Of a stretch of 64,000 nt of DNA, positions 45,303 to 56,136 are shown in pieces. Made by a program: the position numbers and the translations under genes. The stretch spans positions 372,001-436,000 of the forward strand of contig CM065647.1 of NCBI GenBank assembly GCA_033220425.1, written 5' to 3'. Source of the DNA: Lepraria neglecta. Taxonomy: Eukaryota; Ascomycota; Lecanoromycetes; Lecanorales; Stereocaulaceae. Below the pieces are notes generated by a model. It had not been told where the DNA came from, did no database searches, and worked only from the letters and a program-made list of their open reading frames with translations. Numbering within the stretch: position 1 is the first letter of the stretch; every line of letters begins with the position of its first letter.

Positions 45303-46019
45303 TCACCGCCTAGTACTCCCCGGCGTCCAACTCTCAGGCTGATACTCCTCCCCCGGCCCCCTCCTCTCCCTAGCCCACGGATTCTTCTTCTCCACCCCAC
45401 TACCCCTCTCCCTCTTCTCCCCCTCACTCCGCTCCTTCTCCTTCACTTCCCCCTTCCCGGTCCTCTGCCCCCCTCCCACTTCCTCCCCACCGTTCCCTCC
45501 GCCTCTCCATCACCAACTCCAAGCTCCAAATTCCCCCGTCTCGGCTTATCCATCACAGAGGGCTTAGCAGCCCATCGTGCATCTGCTAGTTGGGCGTTGT
45601 GTTTGAGTGGGATTTGCCGCTGGACGTCGGCTGTTTGTTCGAGGAGGGAGGGGGGGTTGGGGCGCGTATGGCGAAGCCATTGGTGCCAAGCAGCTGTAAA
45701 GGGGGTATTAGTGGAGGGTTGGGGGGAAAGGAGGGGAAGGAGAGGAAGGAGAGGGATGGGAGGGAAGAAGTACGTGATATATCGAGGTCGGAGTAGGGGA
45801 TTTTAGGGTTGTTTTGCATGATTCGGCGGGCGTGGGGGGTGGAGAGGGTGGGCTTGAAGTACCAGTATGTGTTGCCTACGAGGTCGGAGCCTGTAAACAG
45901 TATTAGCTTGCGATTTCGAGGTCAAGATGGGATGGGGAAGGTGAGGCATGTGGGAGTGTACCAGCCAGCCAGCGCCGCCTCCATGGTAGCTTGAGGGTTT
46001 TCCATTTCCGCCATAGCAT
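45303..46019 (-). CDS. Complex I assembly factor NDUFAF2-like (mimitin/B17.2L)
   Basis: Four exons that fall in different frames and so are easy to miss: 46019-45962, 45890-45774, 45693-45518, 45464-45303; 170 residues, all in frame. The N-terminus MLWRKWKTLKLPWRRRWLAG is basic and mitochondrial-like. Then SDLVGNTYWYFK, IPYSDLDISPAWHQWLRHT, RPNPPSLLEQ, and ARWAAKPSVMDKP, the core of the NDUFA12/NDUFAF2 family. The last exon ends NPWARERRGPGEEYQPESW. The family helps assemble mitochondrial NADH:ubiquinone oxidoreductase. The third intron (53 bases, donor GTTGGT) is inferred from the need to reach the conserved C-terminus; without it the protein would stop at 45,443. Confidence 0.85.
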
Positions 46020-46423
46020 TGTGAGGGGAGATGAAGATGTTAAAGACATAAGTGTGTATTTACTGAGAGGATTGCTCTCGCAGTGGCGGTTGACTTCATA
46101 TCGCGGCTCTTTCGTCGGATCTCCGGCAGAGGCAGTTTAGCGGTGCGTGCCATATGAAGTGCTTCAGCCGAAGCCCCGTACGTATGCTTTAGGGGTACAC
46201 TTAAGGGTCGCTTCTAGGGGCATACTGCCGAGAGAGTCGTCGGTCGGTCGACTGCAAGAAGGCCACAATGCATCAAGGTATCTAGTTATGCTATTACAAT
46301 AATTTAAGTTCAAGGGCGCTTCATAATACAATCTACTCAGAGCTCCAATCGAGACTTGAACTTCGTACGGAGTACTGGGTTGTTTACCCCCTTTAACCCT
46401 GTCGAAGGGGCGATATAGCAATA
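46020..46423. other. Intergenic
   Basis: Between two leftward genes. Promoter and 5' leader of NDUFAF2; nothing else. Confidence 0.45.
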
Positions 46424-47496
46424 CTACGCAATCTCAGGCTTATTCTTCTCAAGCTGTGCAACCTTTGTGGCCCCCAATATCAACCCATCCTCCGTCTCCA
46501 CAGCAGAATGATGATATAGCCATCTCAAAGACGCCTCGGCCAAGGAGATATCACGCTGCTGTAGGAATGTATGCAAGTCTTTGATGGCAAGGTTCATGAC
46601 TTGCTTGTCGTAAATCTTCTTGAAAATCCCGCTGCCAGGGTTGTCTTCTGCGAACCTGGTGCCGCTCACATCATTGCCTACGGAGAAGTTTCCAGTAAGG
46701 AAACCACCTGCGAGCGGACTTTCGATGTTCCCTATTAGCCTAAAAGTGTCCTGATAGGCAAAGAGTCAGAGAGATCATCTCACCTATAAGCAAGGAAGCT
46801 TATACCATGCTTCCTTAACAATGGAAGTAGTTCTTTCTCTCTCTTACAGCAGACGGCATTGTACTGCCCTTGGTAGATAGTAGGCTTCACCCAACCGTTT
46901 TTGTCGCAGACGGATAGGAATTCTTCGACCTGTCCAACGGTATAATTGGATAGGCCAATCTTTCATATGTTGACCAAAAATAAGACATCCGTTCGGGGTC
47001 ATTGTGAGGAGCGAACCTTTTTGCAATGTCCTTTACTGAAATGATCGTGCAATGCCGCCGCCGTTTCCTCCACTGGTGTCATCGTATCCGGTGTGTGGCA
47101 ATACAGCACGTTGACCTAGAGGCTAAGATCAGCCTCAAAATACCGCCGTCGAGCCTGAAGCGCAGAATCAAGAGGCTGCTCTCAGCGCACCTGACCCACA
47201 CCCAACACCTCTAGGCTATTCGCAACAGATTCGTTGATCGCCTCTTTCTTAAGAGACCCATGACCTGGGTCATCTCCCCTCACTTTGATCTTCGTGTCGA
47301 TTGTGAATCCTTTCTCGGCTGCGTTAGCAGCACCGATGAGGCGCTCTGGAACCCCAGGATTCGAAGGAAGACACACTGCTGCAGTGTCGAGGTAGTTGAT
47401 TCTGCAGGTCTTCAAGGTATCAAACAGCGCGCTCGTATTTTCCGCAGTAGAAAACGCATTGCCAATCGTGGCACAACCGAAAAGCAGTGCAGACAT
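46424..47496 (-). CDS. Aldo-keto reductase, catalytic Tyr replaced by Cys
   Basis: Four exons: 47496-47191, 47115-47017, 46959-46784, 46718-46424; 291 residues, joins in frame. TIM-barrel AKR of the AKR7/aflatoxin-aldehyde-reductase type: LFGCATIGNAF at the start, INYLDTA with the catalytic Asp (D37), TKIKV with the catalytic Lys (K69), LYCHTPD with the catalytic His (H109), IGLSNYT, SPLAGGFLTGNF, and AEASLRWLYHHS. The residue five after Asp37, which is Tyr in active members (DTAxxY), is Cys42 here (codon TGT at 47,373-47,371). At 291 residues it is also shorter than usual (about 325). The enzyme may be inactive or changed in function. Confidence 0.85.
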
Positions 47497-48437
47497 TTTA
47501 GTGTCAATTTGATGGGCTTCCTATTACCCAGCTGGTTCTTATGTGCTCGAGGGATAGAAGACGCAATAAGAGAATCCCTGGAGTACTGGTGTACGGCTGA
47601 AGGAGGGGCAGGAAAGAATATAACACTGGAAGGATTCACCTTGATGGCTGACGCAGAGTGATCTCATCCCTGAAGTCAAGAAGACACAAGAATTTTAAAC
47701 AGAGATGTTTGAGTGAATCACATTCCTTCACACTCAGGGTAACTATGGCTCCAAAGTGCTCAGTGAAAGTCAAGAATGAAGTCCTGTAATTTCTTTCTCC
47801 TTTACAAAACTGGTAGTCAATAAAATACTTCGTGAACAATAACTCTAATACATGTAGTATCATCTTACACCTTACGTGTCTCGTCCTATCTTTGGTAAAA
47901 ACCAGGAGAAGATCCCCAAGACTAGAGATCCACGCCAATCCGAGGAGTCACAACAGGGAGCCAAAAGCGAAACAGATTGAAGGCCAGGCGAGTCAATGAG
48001 GCCTTGTAGATGAGCTCGATGCCTACACCAGCTAGCTAGCGCCTTTGCCATGGTAGTTTTACGGTTACCGTTTTCCAAATTGACCTTGTAAATGGGCATG
48101 AAGTCGATGAGGGCATCGTTGTGTTGTGAAATGAAAAAAGTTGCTGGTAGGTAGCCGTTGCAATCAAAATGCTCCGCAAGGCTTCGTCCATTTGCGGGCA
48201 CTAGACTAATGTGGGGAACATGCATACAGCATGAGCATTTATTGTTCTGCCTTTCAACATCCACAAGGTCATATCCTACAAAGTACATTGAGCATACATA
48301 AAGGGTTGGCATGGATAGATACCTCTTTGCTTATTAGACTTTGCCCTTCCGTGCTCCTTGCCACACAATAGCAGGCAGCACCCCATTCCAGTGCTCCGAG
48401 GAAGGTTCACAATCCCCAAAGCTTACACGACACAGCC
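47497..48437. other. Intergenic with one unexplained frame
   Basis: Divergent spacer between the AKR and the CH-domain gene. A minus-strand frame of 146 codons (48,312-47,872) has a protein-like middle (SLAEHFDCNGYLPATFFISQ) but no known domain and no neighbour exon I could join. I leave it unassigned. Confidence 0.35.
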
Positions 48438-50640
48438 ATGGCTTCGGTATCATCTCTCGACAAGGATATGCGCAACATCCGCTTGTCCAAGTACACTCCA
48501 CAAGCCGCCAACGAAGTAAGGACATGGATCGAAGATGTGTTGGGAGAGCGCCTTGCGCCTGGTGACCTTCTGGACGCATTAAAAGATGGGACTGCTCTGT
48601 GCAAGTATGCGCCTACACTGCGGAGATTCTGCACAATACAGGACTATGTTGGCTGACATGAGTGCGATTAGGCTTGTCAATCTCGCAGCCCCACCAGGCG
48701 TACGCTTCAAAGAGTCCTCGATGCCCTTCGTTCAGATGGAGAATATCTCACACTTTCTACGCGCATGCCAATCGCCTCCTTTGAACCTGCAATCACATGA
48801 CATCTTCCAAACTGTTGATCTCTACGAGTCTAAAGACCCCGCACAGGTATTACAGTGTATTTCCGCCTTCAGCAGAAGAGCACATGCCGTTCAGCCGAGC
48901 AAGTTCTCAAGCGCCATTGGGGGAAGCAAGGCCGGACTTGTGAGTCCACAGAACACTGGAGGATTTTCCGCTGGAGGGCCCAAATATGGACGGCCACGAG
49001 GCGCTAGTAATACGAGCGAGACCAGCTCGACGCCTTCTTATCAGGCATCGCAAGCAGTCGGTGGAAGAAGCAGCCCTTCGCGCTTCTCTGAGTCGACTAT
49101 CCCGAAGAAAGCTGCAAATGGTGGTCTGTCGAGCTCAACTTCTGGAGGCGTCAGTAGCTGGTCTAAACTCCAAGACGAGGGCGCTACAACACCCGCTTGG
49201 AACATTCATCAGTACGGCTACATGGGAGGTGCGAGTCAAGGGAATCAAGGTATCGCGTTCGGCGCCAGGAGACAGATCACTACCCCTGGACCCAAGGTTC
49301 CCAGCCTAGCAGAGAAAGAGCGTAAGAGACGAGAGCAAGAAGCTGAAGCAGAGAGGCTACGGCAGCAGGCTGAGGAGGCAGAACATAGGCGGCGGGTCGA
49401 ACGAGAAGCTGAAGAAGAGAGGGAAAGACTTGCCGAAGAGCAACGATGGGAAGAGGAGACTAGACGGAATAGGGAGCAAGAGAGACTTCGAGTCGAGGAA
49501 GAGAAACGGCGGTGGGAGGAGGAAGAGAGAAGATGGAAGCAAGAGGAAGAAGCTCGGATCGCGGAAGAAAAAGAAGCTGAGGCCAGGCTCGAGAAGGAGA
49601 GGCAGCAGAAGATGGGTGGTAATGACACTGCCAGGCCCAAGCTCCAAGGCCAGTACCTCAGTCAATACAAGGCGGAACAAGCACAAATGCCAATGCGGTC
49701 AGGTGAAGAAGACCTGGAGCGGGTAGCAGAACGTGAACGAGTCAGAGAACTAGAAAGGCAGCTCGAAGAGGCTAAGGAACGAGAATCTCGGTATGAGCGC
49801 GAGCGACAGGAACGTATACAAGCCGATCGATCGCGAGAACGATTTACTCTAGAGCGCCACGACTTCGATATTCGAAAGATAGAAGAAACCAAGCGTGATC
49901 GGTCAAGAAGCAGGAGTCGGCCTGCACAACCACACTTGCACAAGAGTAGCGAACATTCATGGCAAGCAAACGAGCGAGATTACCTCCGAAAAGAACGGCC
50001 ACACCAGCAGAGCAGCGAAGACTCGTGGCGAGCGGATGAGCGTGACTACCTCCGAAAACAATGGGCGAACAACAACGCTGAACCTTTTGGCATAAACGAA
50101 ACTCCACCACAGCAACCTCCTCGTCCCCTTCCGACTCCTCAAAAGTCGACTCCAGCTCCAATCCAACCAGAAGAACCATCGCCAACACCCTCCCCCCCAC
50201 CGATCTCCTCCCTCCCACCACGTCCACTACCAAACCCAGCCAACTACGCGAATTCCTCTCCACACCCACCCTCATCACCTCGCAAATCCCCGTTCGCCCG
50301 CCCCGAATCCCCTCGACCCTCCAACCTCACGAATCCGCCTCAACAAACAAGACCAGGCACCACTCCAACGAAAAAGCCCCCCTTCGCAAACCCCTCTTCA
50401 CTCCTCTCCCGCGAAATGGAACTTGACCGCCTCAGGCAGCAAGAATGGGAAGAAGCGCAGAAAGCTACCAAGGCGGCTGGGGCTGGTGGAGGACCAGCGT
50501 TGGAAGATGGGAAGGCGGCGTGGGATGTTAATCAGTATGGGTATCTTGGAGGGGATAGCCAGAATAGGGGTGGGACGGGGATTGGGTTTGGTGGAAGGAG
50601 ACAATTGGTTGGGCCTAGGGAACCGCCGGGGAAGCCGTAG
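48438..50640 (+). CDS. Calponin-homology domain protein with calponin-like repeats
   Basis: Two exons: 48438-48604 and 48672-50640; 711 residues. One CH domain at about 12-125 (NEVRTWIEDVLGERLAPGDL, ALCKLVNLAAPPGVRF, PFVQMENISHFLRACQ), as in transgelin/Scp1 actin-binding proteins. After a Ser-rich linker comes AWNIHQYGYMGGASQ...FGARR (about 230-258), echoed at the very C-terminus by AWDVNQYGYLGGDSQ...FGGRRQL; these look like calponin-family repeats. Between them lies a 190-residue Glu/Arg coiled coil, a tandem repeat (HSWQANERDYLRKE, DSWRADERDYLRKQ) and a Pro-rich stretch. It probably bundles or decorates actin; this is inferred from domains. Confidence 0.88.
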
Positions 50641-51013
50641 ATGGTGGGGTCAGCAAGGATGATGAGAGAGAGAATGAGAAACGAGGGATACCCAAAGCAT
50701 GGTGTTAAGGGTTTTGAATTTTTTTGGCGGAACTTTTATGCCTTTGTGCAGCAGAGATATGCTGGCTGTCAATTCTGATATCTCCAACTCCTAGACCTTC
50801 CTGGCTTAGACACTCTGCATTGACCATGACTTCGGCCCTGCCATCCCTGCCATGCATAATCAAGGGTGTCTCTTATGCCAGCCTAGACCTGGTTAGCCTC
50901 TTGAACCCTCTCGTAGCACCTGCTCAAGCAGTATTCAGCGAGGGAATGCCCTTCCTTAGGCACCGCTCAAATCTCGTCCCTAGCCACTCGTAATCTTCAT
51001 AACTCAATCTCAA
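50641..51013. other. Intergenic, convergent 3' ends
   Basis: Between the CH-domain gene and U1-C. Nothing else seen. Confidence 0.45.
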
Positions 51014-51932
51014 TCATCGCCCTCCCTGAAAACCCCCAGGCCCACCCTGCGGCGGTCCAAACGGACCCCCACCTTGTATATTCGGCGGAGGACTCATCCT
51101 AGGTCCTCCCTGTCCCATCGGCGGAGGGAAGCCTTGAAAATTAGGCGGCATGCCACCCGGAGGCGGGAAGGGCATATTGGTTGGTGGGCCGTTATTGTTG
51201 GGTGAGCCGGATGGTGGGAAGGGGAATGGAGGCATGCCGCGGCCGCTGGGCGCTAGATATTGAGTTAGCAGGGTCGTATGGGTTGACGAGGGGAAGGGGA
51301 CATGGGGAAATGGGGCTTACGGGGTATGAAGCCTGGAGGAGGCCCGCCTTGAGGCCCGCCTGGCATGCCGAAAGGTGGGGGTGGTATACCGCCTATTAAG
51401 TAGTCAGACCAAAAACTCGAGGAACGTAGGTATCTCAAAAGCCTGTGGGTGTTCAAATTGTAAAGAGTATCGTACCAGGAAACCCAAACGGCGGAGGAGG
51501 AAATCCCTGCCCTCCCATCGGCGGACCACCTTGCGGAGCGAGCATGGGATTGGCGCCTGCTTGGCCTTCGGCTGCGTAGGAGGATGTGATGGAGTCAATT
51601 ACTGATTGTGCTTTTTCGTGTCCGATTTCTGTATCTAGCTGTTAGCATAGCTCTTGATGCTCAAGGAGAGCAATATGTGAGTTGCGAAGGATATACGTTG
51701 GTAATAATCTAGCACGTTCCGCTCGTGGTTGCGGCCGCTGTTGTGGGCTTTGCGGACGGACATCGAGTCGTGGGTGAGGTAGACATCGCAGTAATCACCT
51801 GAGAGTGTTCAGAGTTAGGAAGTGATATTGAGCAGTTTGGATTTGGGGGAGTCGAGAGTCCTACAGAAGAGTGCATAGCTGTCAGTAAGGCGGTATTGAG
51901 GTGAATAAGAGGGGCAACTTATATTTAGGCAT
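51014..51932 (-). CDS. U1 snRNP subunit C (U1-C)
   Basis: Six exons: 51932-51919, 51878-51865, 51798-51697, 51628-51476, 51392-51321, 51252-51014; 197 residues, all in frame. The C2H2-type zinc finger [19 protein letters not shown], with [17 protein letters not shown], is diagnostic. Then [19 protein letters not shown] and a long Pro/Gly/Met-rich tail. Homolog of yeast Yhc1, which stabilises U1 pairing with 5' splice sites. The second exon is a 14-base micro-exon, my best solution for joining MPKY to FCDYC; it adds a few residues (MPKYNYALFCDYC) not usual in the family, so the 5' end is less sure than the rest. Confidence 0.85.
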
Positions 51933-52314
51933 GTTGAGGAGGATTCGCCAACTTGGGGGAGTCTGTAGAGGTTCGTGGTAGCAGTTGGCTCAAATGAGAA
52001 CGAGATCTGAGGTGCTGCCGTCGGAAGTCACCAAAATATACCTTCCGGAGAGGACACTTCCGAAGAGGACGATCTTGTAGCCTCGCGTTTCGCCTCTCCT
52101 ATTCCTGAATGTTTGAGGAATTGCACGGGGATAATTATAATACAAGGTCATTGAAAGTCCGTCTATCATTTCTAGCATACAGTGTTCGTAGCCTCCCTCG
52201 TTCCTAGCATAAAAGGACGTGGGTATCTTCGCATCATTCATTCCCATAGAGCGCCTCGCTAGAATGCCATGATAACGCTGTCTGAAAACATTACAATCCT
52301 GTACTCTTATAAAC
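51933..52314. other. Intergenic
   Basis: Between U1-C and the RRM/zinc-knuckle gene, both leftward. A minus frame (51,990-52,751) is open through here in a frame different from the RRM gene; I regard it as chance. Confidence 0.4.
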
Positions 52315-55300
52315 TCACAATCGGTGTTGGCTCCATGCCTTATCACCAGAGCTTGGCATAGGTCGGTATAGCTCTCCATGTCTAGCTGGACGCCTCTCCT
52401 CACGTGGTGTTTGGTGTTGGTACCTATCAGCACAGTAATCCCGTCCGGGGTCGCGGTACTGAGGAGAAACAGAGCGTCGGTCGCTGGACCTGTAATGATC
52501 CTCCTCTGGTCCTGGTCTCGTTTATCCACGCCAATTCTCTCGATGGTCATTTTGGTAACTTGGGTATCCTGCCTCTGATGCCCTCCCATTGCTGTAGGGG
52601 TCGTTGATAGGGTTCCAACCAGAACGATGTGTTTGCTTGACCATAGGGTTCTTGGGCATAGGATTCTTGGGCGCGGTATTGATTCGAATTTGCCCCTTAC
52701 GTGTGGGCCCAGGGACTTTTGGGCGATGGAAGAGAGCAAGCTCATCTTCACTATCGTCGAGATTGATTGGATCTTGTGCTCTTCCCTTGATGCTCATTTC
52801 GCCCTTTGACTTGATGAGCAGTTGACCCTTACCGGGGCCCCAAGTACTTGTGCCCATGGACTTTCCGGGCCTTCGTGTCGGGCAATCATTTCCCAAATGC
52901 CCTGAATGACCGCATTCGTAGCATGATAGGGGCACATTGTTGCGGGATAAGTTGGACTCCCACGGCCGACCAGATGTTCGCCAGAAAAGCTCACAGTCCT
53001 CTTCGGCGTGACCATTTTGTTGACACAGGTCGCAGACGATCTCACTCTGCGCTATGTTTTTCAACTTGTAGGGACAATGCTGTTTGTCGTGTCCTTGCTC
53101 CCGACACTTGGAACATTTGGCTGAATTCGGGCAATTTTGGGTGATGTGCTGGTTGTAAGCTCCACAAGTGGTACAGCTAAGTAATTCGCAGACTTCAGCC
53201 ATGTGGCCATATTGTGCGCACACCATGCATCTAACAGGCGTATTGGGATCGACCTCCTGTGAAGTCTTGGTGACATGGAAATACCTCAGTTGGGCATTGA
53301 GGTCCTGGGAGCTCAACTCAGCCAAGATGGATGCGTTGCGATTGGAACTACTTGGCCGTGGTTGGTGCTTTGCTCCCTTTTCAGTAACTTGCTCTGAATT
53401 TGAGTAGCCCATCATGGCGTCACCATCAGACTGGCTTTCACTTTCCACTTCAGAGTCGCTGTCCTTAAAATCACCGTTGTTGTCAGCCTCACTTACGCCC
53501 GCCTGGGATTCAGCCGCACTCTCGATATCTTGTAAATTTAGCATCACATCACCATCGCTTTCTGAGTTGTCACAGGGTTCGTGAGTCGTAGCATTCGGCT
53601 CTGGTGGAAGCGCAACCGTGCCTCTAGGAGACTTTGTCGTAGAGTCAGCGTTTGGATCCTCGATCATTTCGGCAACATTCTGGCATAGTTCAGCAATGGT
53701 CTTATTGCCTTCGTTCAACCCCTTAGAACCTCTATTTCTGCCTCTGCCTCGGTCGCTGCCCCGACGAGGCTTCCAATCATTCGAAGGGGCTTGAAATGCA
53801 GATGACAGGAACGCTTGTGTTGATGGTGACACTTCCTGCATCCGGTCATCAAGTCGTCCATTCTTGAGATCTTGAAGCGTTCCGTCTTCGTCGCATTGTT
53901 TCACCATCTTCCATATCTGGGCTGCCTTTCTTACGATAGGTTCAACGCAGCTGTGCTCAGTCTGACATCCTCGAAGGATTAACTTTATAAGCGAGAGAGG
54001 TATATAATCTTGGGTGGAAGGAAAGTATCGACAGTAACTACAGTCTGTTTTCGCTTCCTGAATTTGAGCTTTCATCTGCTCGTCCATAGAACCTTCTACC
54101 GGCACGTGACGAAAGGACTCCGTCAGTCGTTGTATGCTCCGGGCTGTCTCCTCGATGTCTATTCGCCACAATGTTAGCATATAAACAGGAACAAAGCGCG
54201 GAGCGTAATTTTACCGCAGGTCTGCTGCTGTCTCAGGTCCATATTTCCACGATCAATAACAGGATTTGCTTTGCTATTCGACGCTTTGAAGTCTGAAGAA
54301 TCTGGCTTGATCTGCTCTGTTGAACGTGCTTCCTCCAAGTTACTGGTGGAGAGCCTGACCAATTTGCTCTCTTGAAGGTCCATTTGTTCGAGGCGCCATG
54401 ATTCTGGCCGGTGTTGCCGCCTTCCGGGTTTCTCGTTCAACTCATCGGGGCTGAATCCAGCTATTCTGCCGTCTCTGAGGTCTTGTAAAGTACCGTTCTT
54501 CATGCATTGCTCCGCTAATTGCCACATTTGTAGTCGCTTCTCTTGTGTCGCCGTTTGCATCCTTCCGTGCGTTCTTGATGTTGCAGTAGGGGGCTTAAGG
54601 AATTTGGCACCAAGAGGGTAAAACAAGCAATAGTTGTAATCGACGTTAGCGGCATGAAGTTCCTGCTGTGCCGTTTGATACGCAGAGACAGGCCCATCGT
54701 GAGGGTCTATGCCGGAAAGCCGCTGACGGAAGCCTTCAAGTCTGTCCAGTGCAATTCGAGTTGCTATGGAGTATCAGATTAGCATCATCTAAAGTTTCAA
54801 GAGGCCAAGGAGTATATCCCAATCCAACTAACCTTTCTGTTGTTGGGTCTCGTACTTTTTCTGAAATTCATCGCCTTTCTGAGTCTCTTGTTCCTTGTGA
54901 GGTTCCTCGCCTTCCTGAGTCTCTTCTTGCTTTTGAGGTTCCTCATCCTCCTCTAGCTTGATCTTGCTTTGACTACCACCAAGACTTGTTCGGATCTTAG
55001 TGGTATTGATTGCGCTCCAATTTGTCGGTACTATCTTCTGTTCCGCTTGGTTCATCACATTGCGAACCTCTTGTTTTACTTCTTCGACCGGTTTATAACC
55101 TTCTGCTTCAACAGGGTCTTCGTCAGAGATCTCAACCTTGCAATCCATAGTATCCTTATCGACAGGTGCAGCCGTAGTAGTCTCTTTCCCAAAGTTAGAT
55201 GTGCTTGGACTCGCTCTGCCTGAGGGTGCTTTTCGAGCTCGCTGGACTGAGATTTTGCGCTCGAGAAGAAATTTACCAGAAAGCTCCGAAATGGCACGGT

Positions 55301-56136
55301 CTGCGTCCACCGAAGTGGCGACCTCAACGAAGCCGTACCCAACCGGACGGGAAGTGTGTGGGTTCACAGGGATGAGTGCTGTCTCACTGTTCTCCATGTC
55401 AGTATTGGTCCAAAAGCAAGGAGAGCCTGGAAGGAATCACATAGAGAATCCGACAAAGAATTCCCTAAGATTTTCCTCCGTCGTCACGTAGGCAAGGTTT
55501 CCAACGTACAATCGACGCCCTTCATCATTGGCGGTATTGGGCGCATCATGTCTCGAATTAGCGGTGCCCCCACCTCCGGAGGCTAGTACTCCGTTTTGCA
55601 CACTTGGTTGCTCTTGGGTGTCCATATCTTCGGTGCGGGGAATTGTGATGTTCTCGCTGAGGATAAATGTTTGCAATATTCATAGTGTACGAGCGGAGAA
55701 GCACATACATGGAATAACCGCTGAAGAACTTCCTGACATCCTCCACTGTAGCATCACCAGAAAGATTCCCAATGTAGAGTCGACGTCCCTCATTGATGGG
55801 CGTGTCATCTTCCGAAGCATCGTAAAAACCATCATTTTCAACTTCTTCGTTCTTTATAGACGCCACCAGCTGTACACTCTCACCCTCGCTGGCGGACACG
55901 TCGTCGAGAGGTACGGCACTCGAACTGAAACTAGCTCCGGTGGGAACGAAATCGCGTACATCTTGATGCCCAAGCTTGCCAGTATATTTGGCACGCTTTC
56001 TCGGTGTCGAAGTTACAGAGCCAGCGTTCGAATTGCCGTCGCCGATAGCTAGATCGTAGGGGCGTTTGCGTTCCAAGGTAGCAACAGTACGTGAGTCCGT
56101 GTCCCCTTCCATAGCGCCTTCGGTAGGGGTATCCAT
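52315..56136 (-). CDS. Large RNA-binding protein: RRM plus CCHC zinc knuckles
   Basis: Six exons: 56136-55709, 55656-55441, 55386-54833, 54763-54215, 54158-52560, 52511-52315; 1,180 residues. Exon 1 ends in the first half of an RRM (RRLYIGNLSGDATVEDVRKF, about 118-142); exon 2 ends in a second first-half (RRLYVGNLAYVTTEENLREF) which exon 3 completes (VGYGFVEVATSVDADRAI, SVQRARK). Exons 4 and 5 each start a related module (DYNYCLFYP / DCSYCRYFP, then NGTLQDLRDGR / DGTLQDLKNGR). Exon 5 carries about five zinc knuckles near 893-1,010 (CMVCAQYGH, CTTCGA, CSKCREQGH, CDLCQQNGH, CYECGHSGH). The last intron (48 bases) is inferred because the frame otherwise stops at 52,522 yet RS/RD-rich coding continues. 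An in-frame ATG at 56,247 is an alternative start. Confidence 0.8.

Noticed and set aside
45117-45806. 229-codon plus-strand open frame
   Set aside because: Pro/Leu/Arg low complexity caused by CT-rich DNA; it is the antisense of NDUFAF2.
47872-48312. 146-codon minus-strand frame between the AKR and CH-domain genes
   Set aside because: Some stretches look protein-like, but there is no domain, no partner exon and no family I recognise.
51990-52751. 253-codon minus-strand open frame overlapping the RRM/zinc-knuckle gene
   Set aside because: It overlaps real coding in another frame for part of its length, and the rest resembles no protein, while the RRM gene's own frame carries the RS/RD-rich tail. 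Long but probably chance; a transcript in this frame would change my mind.
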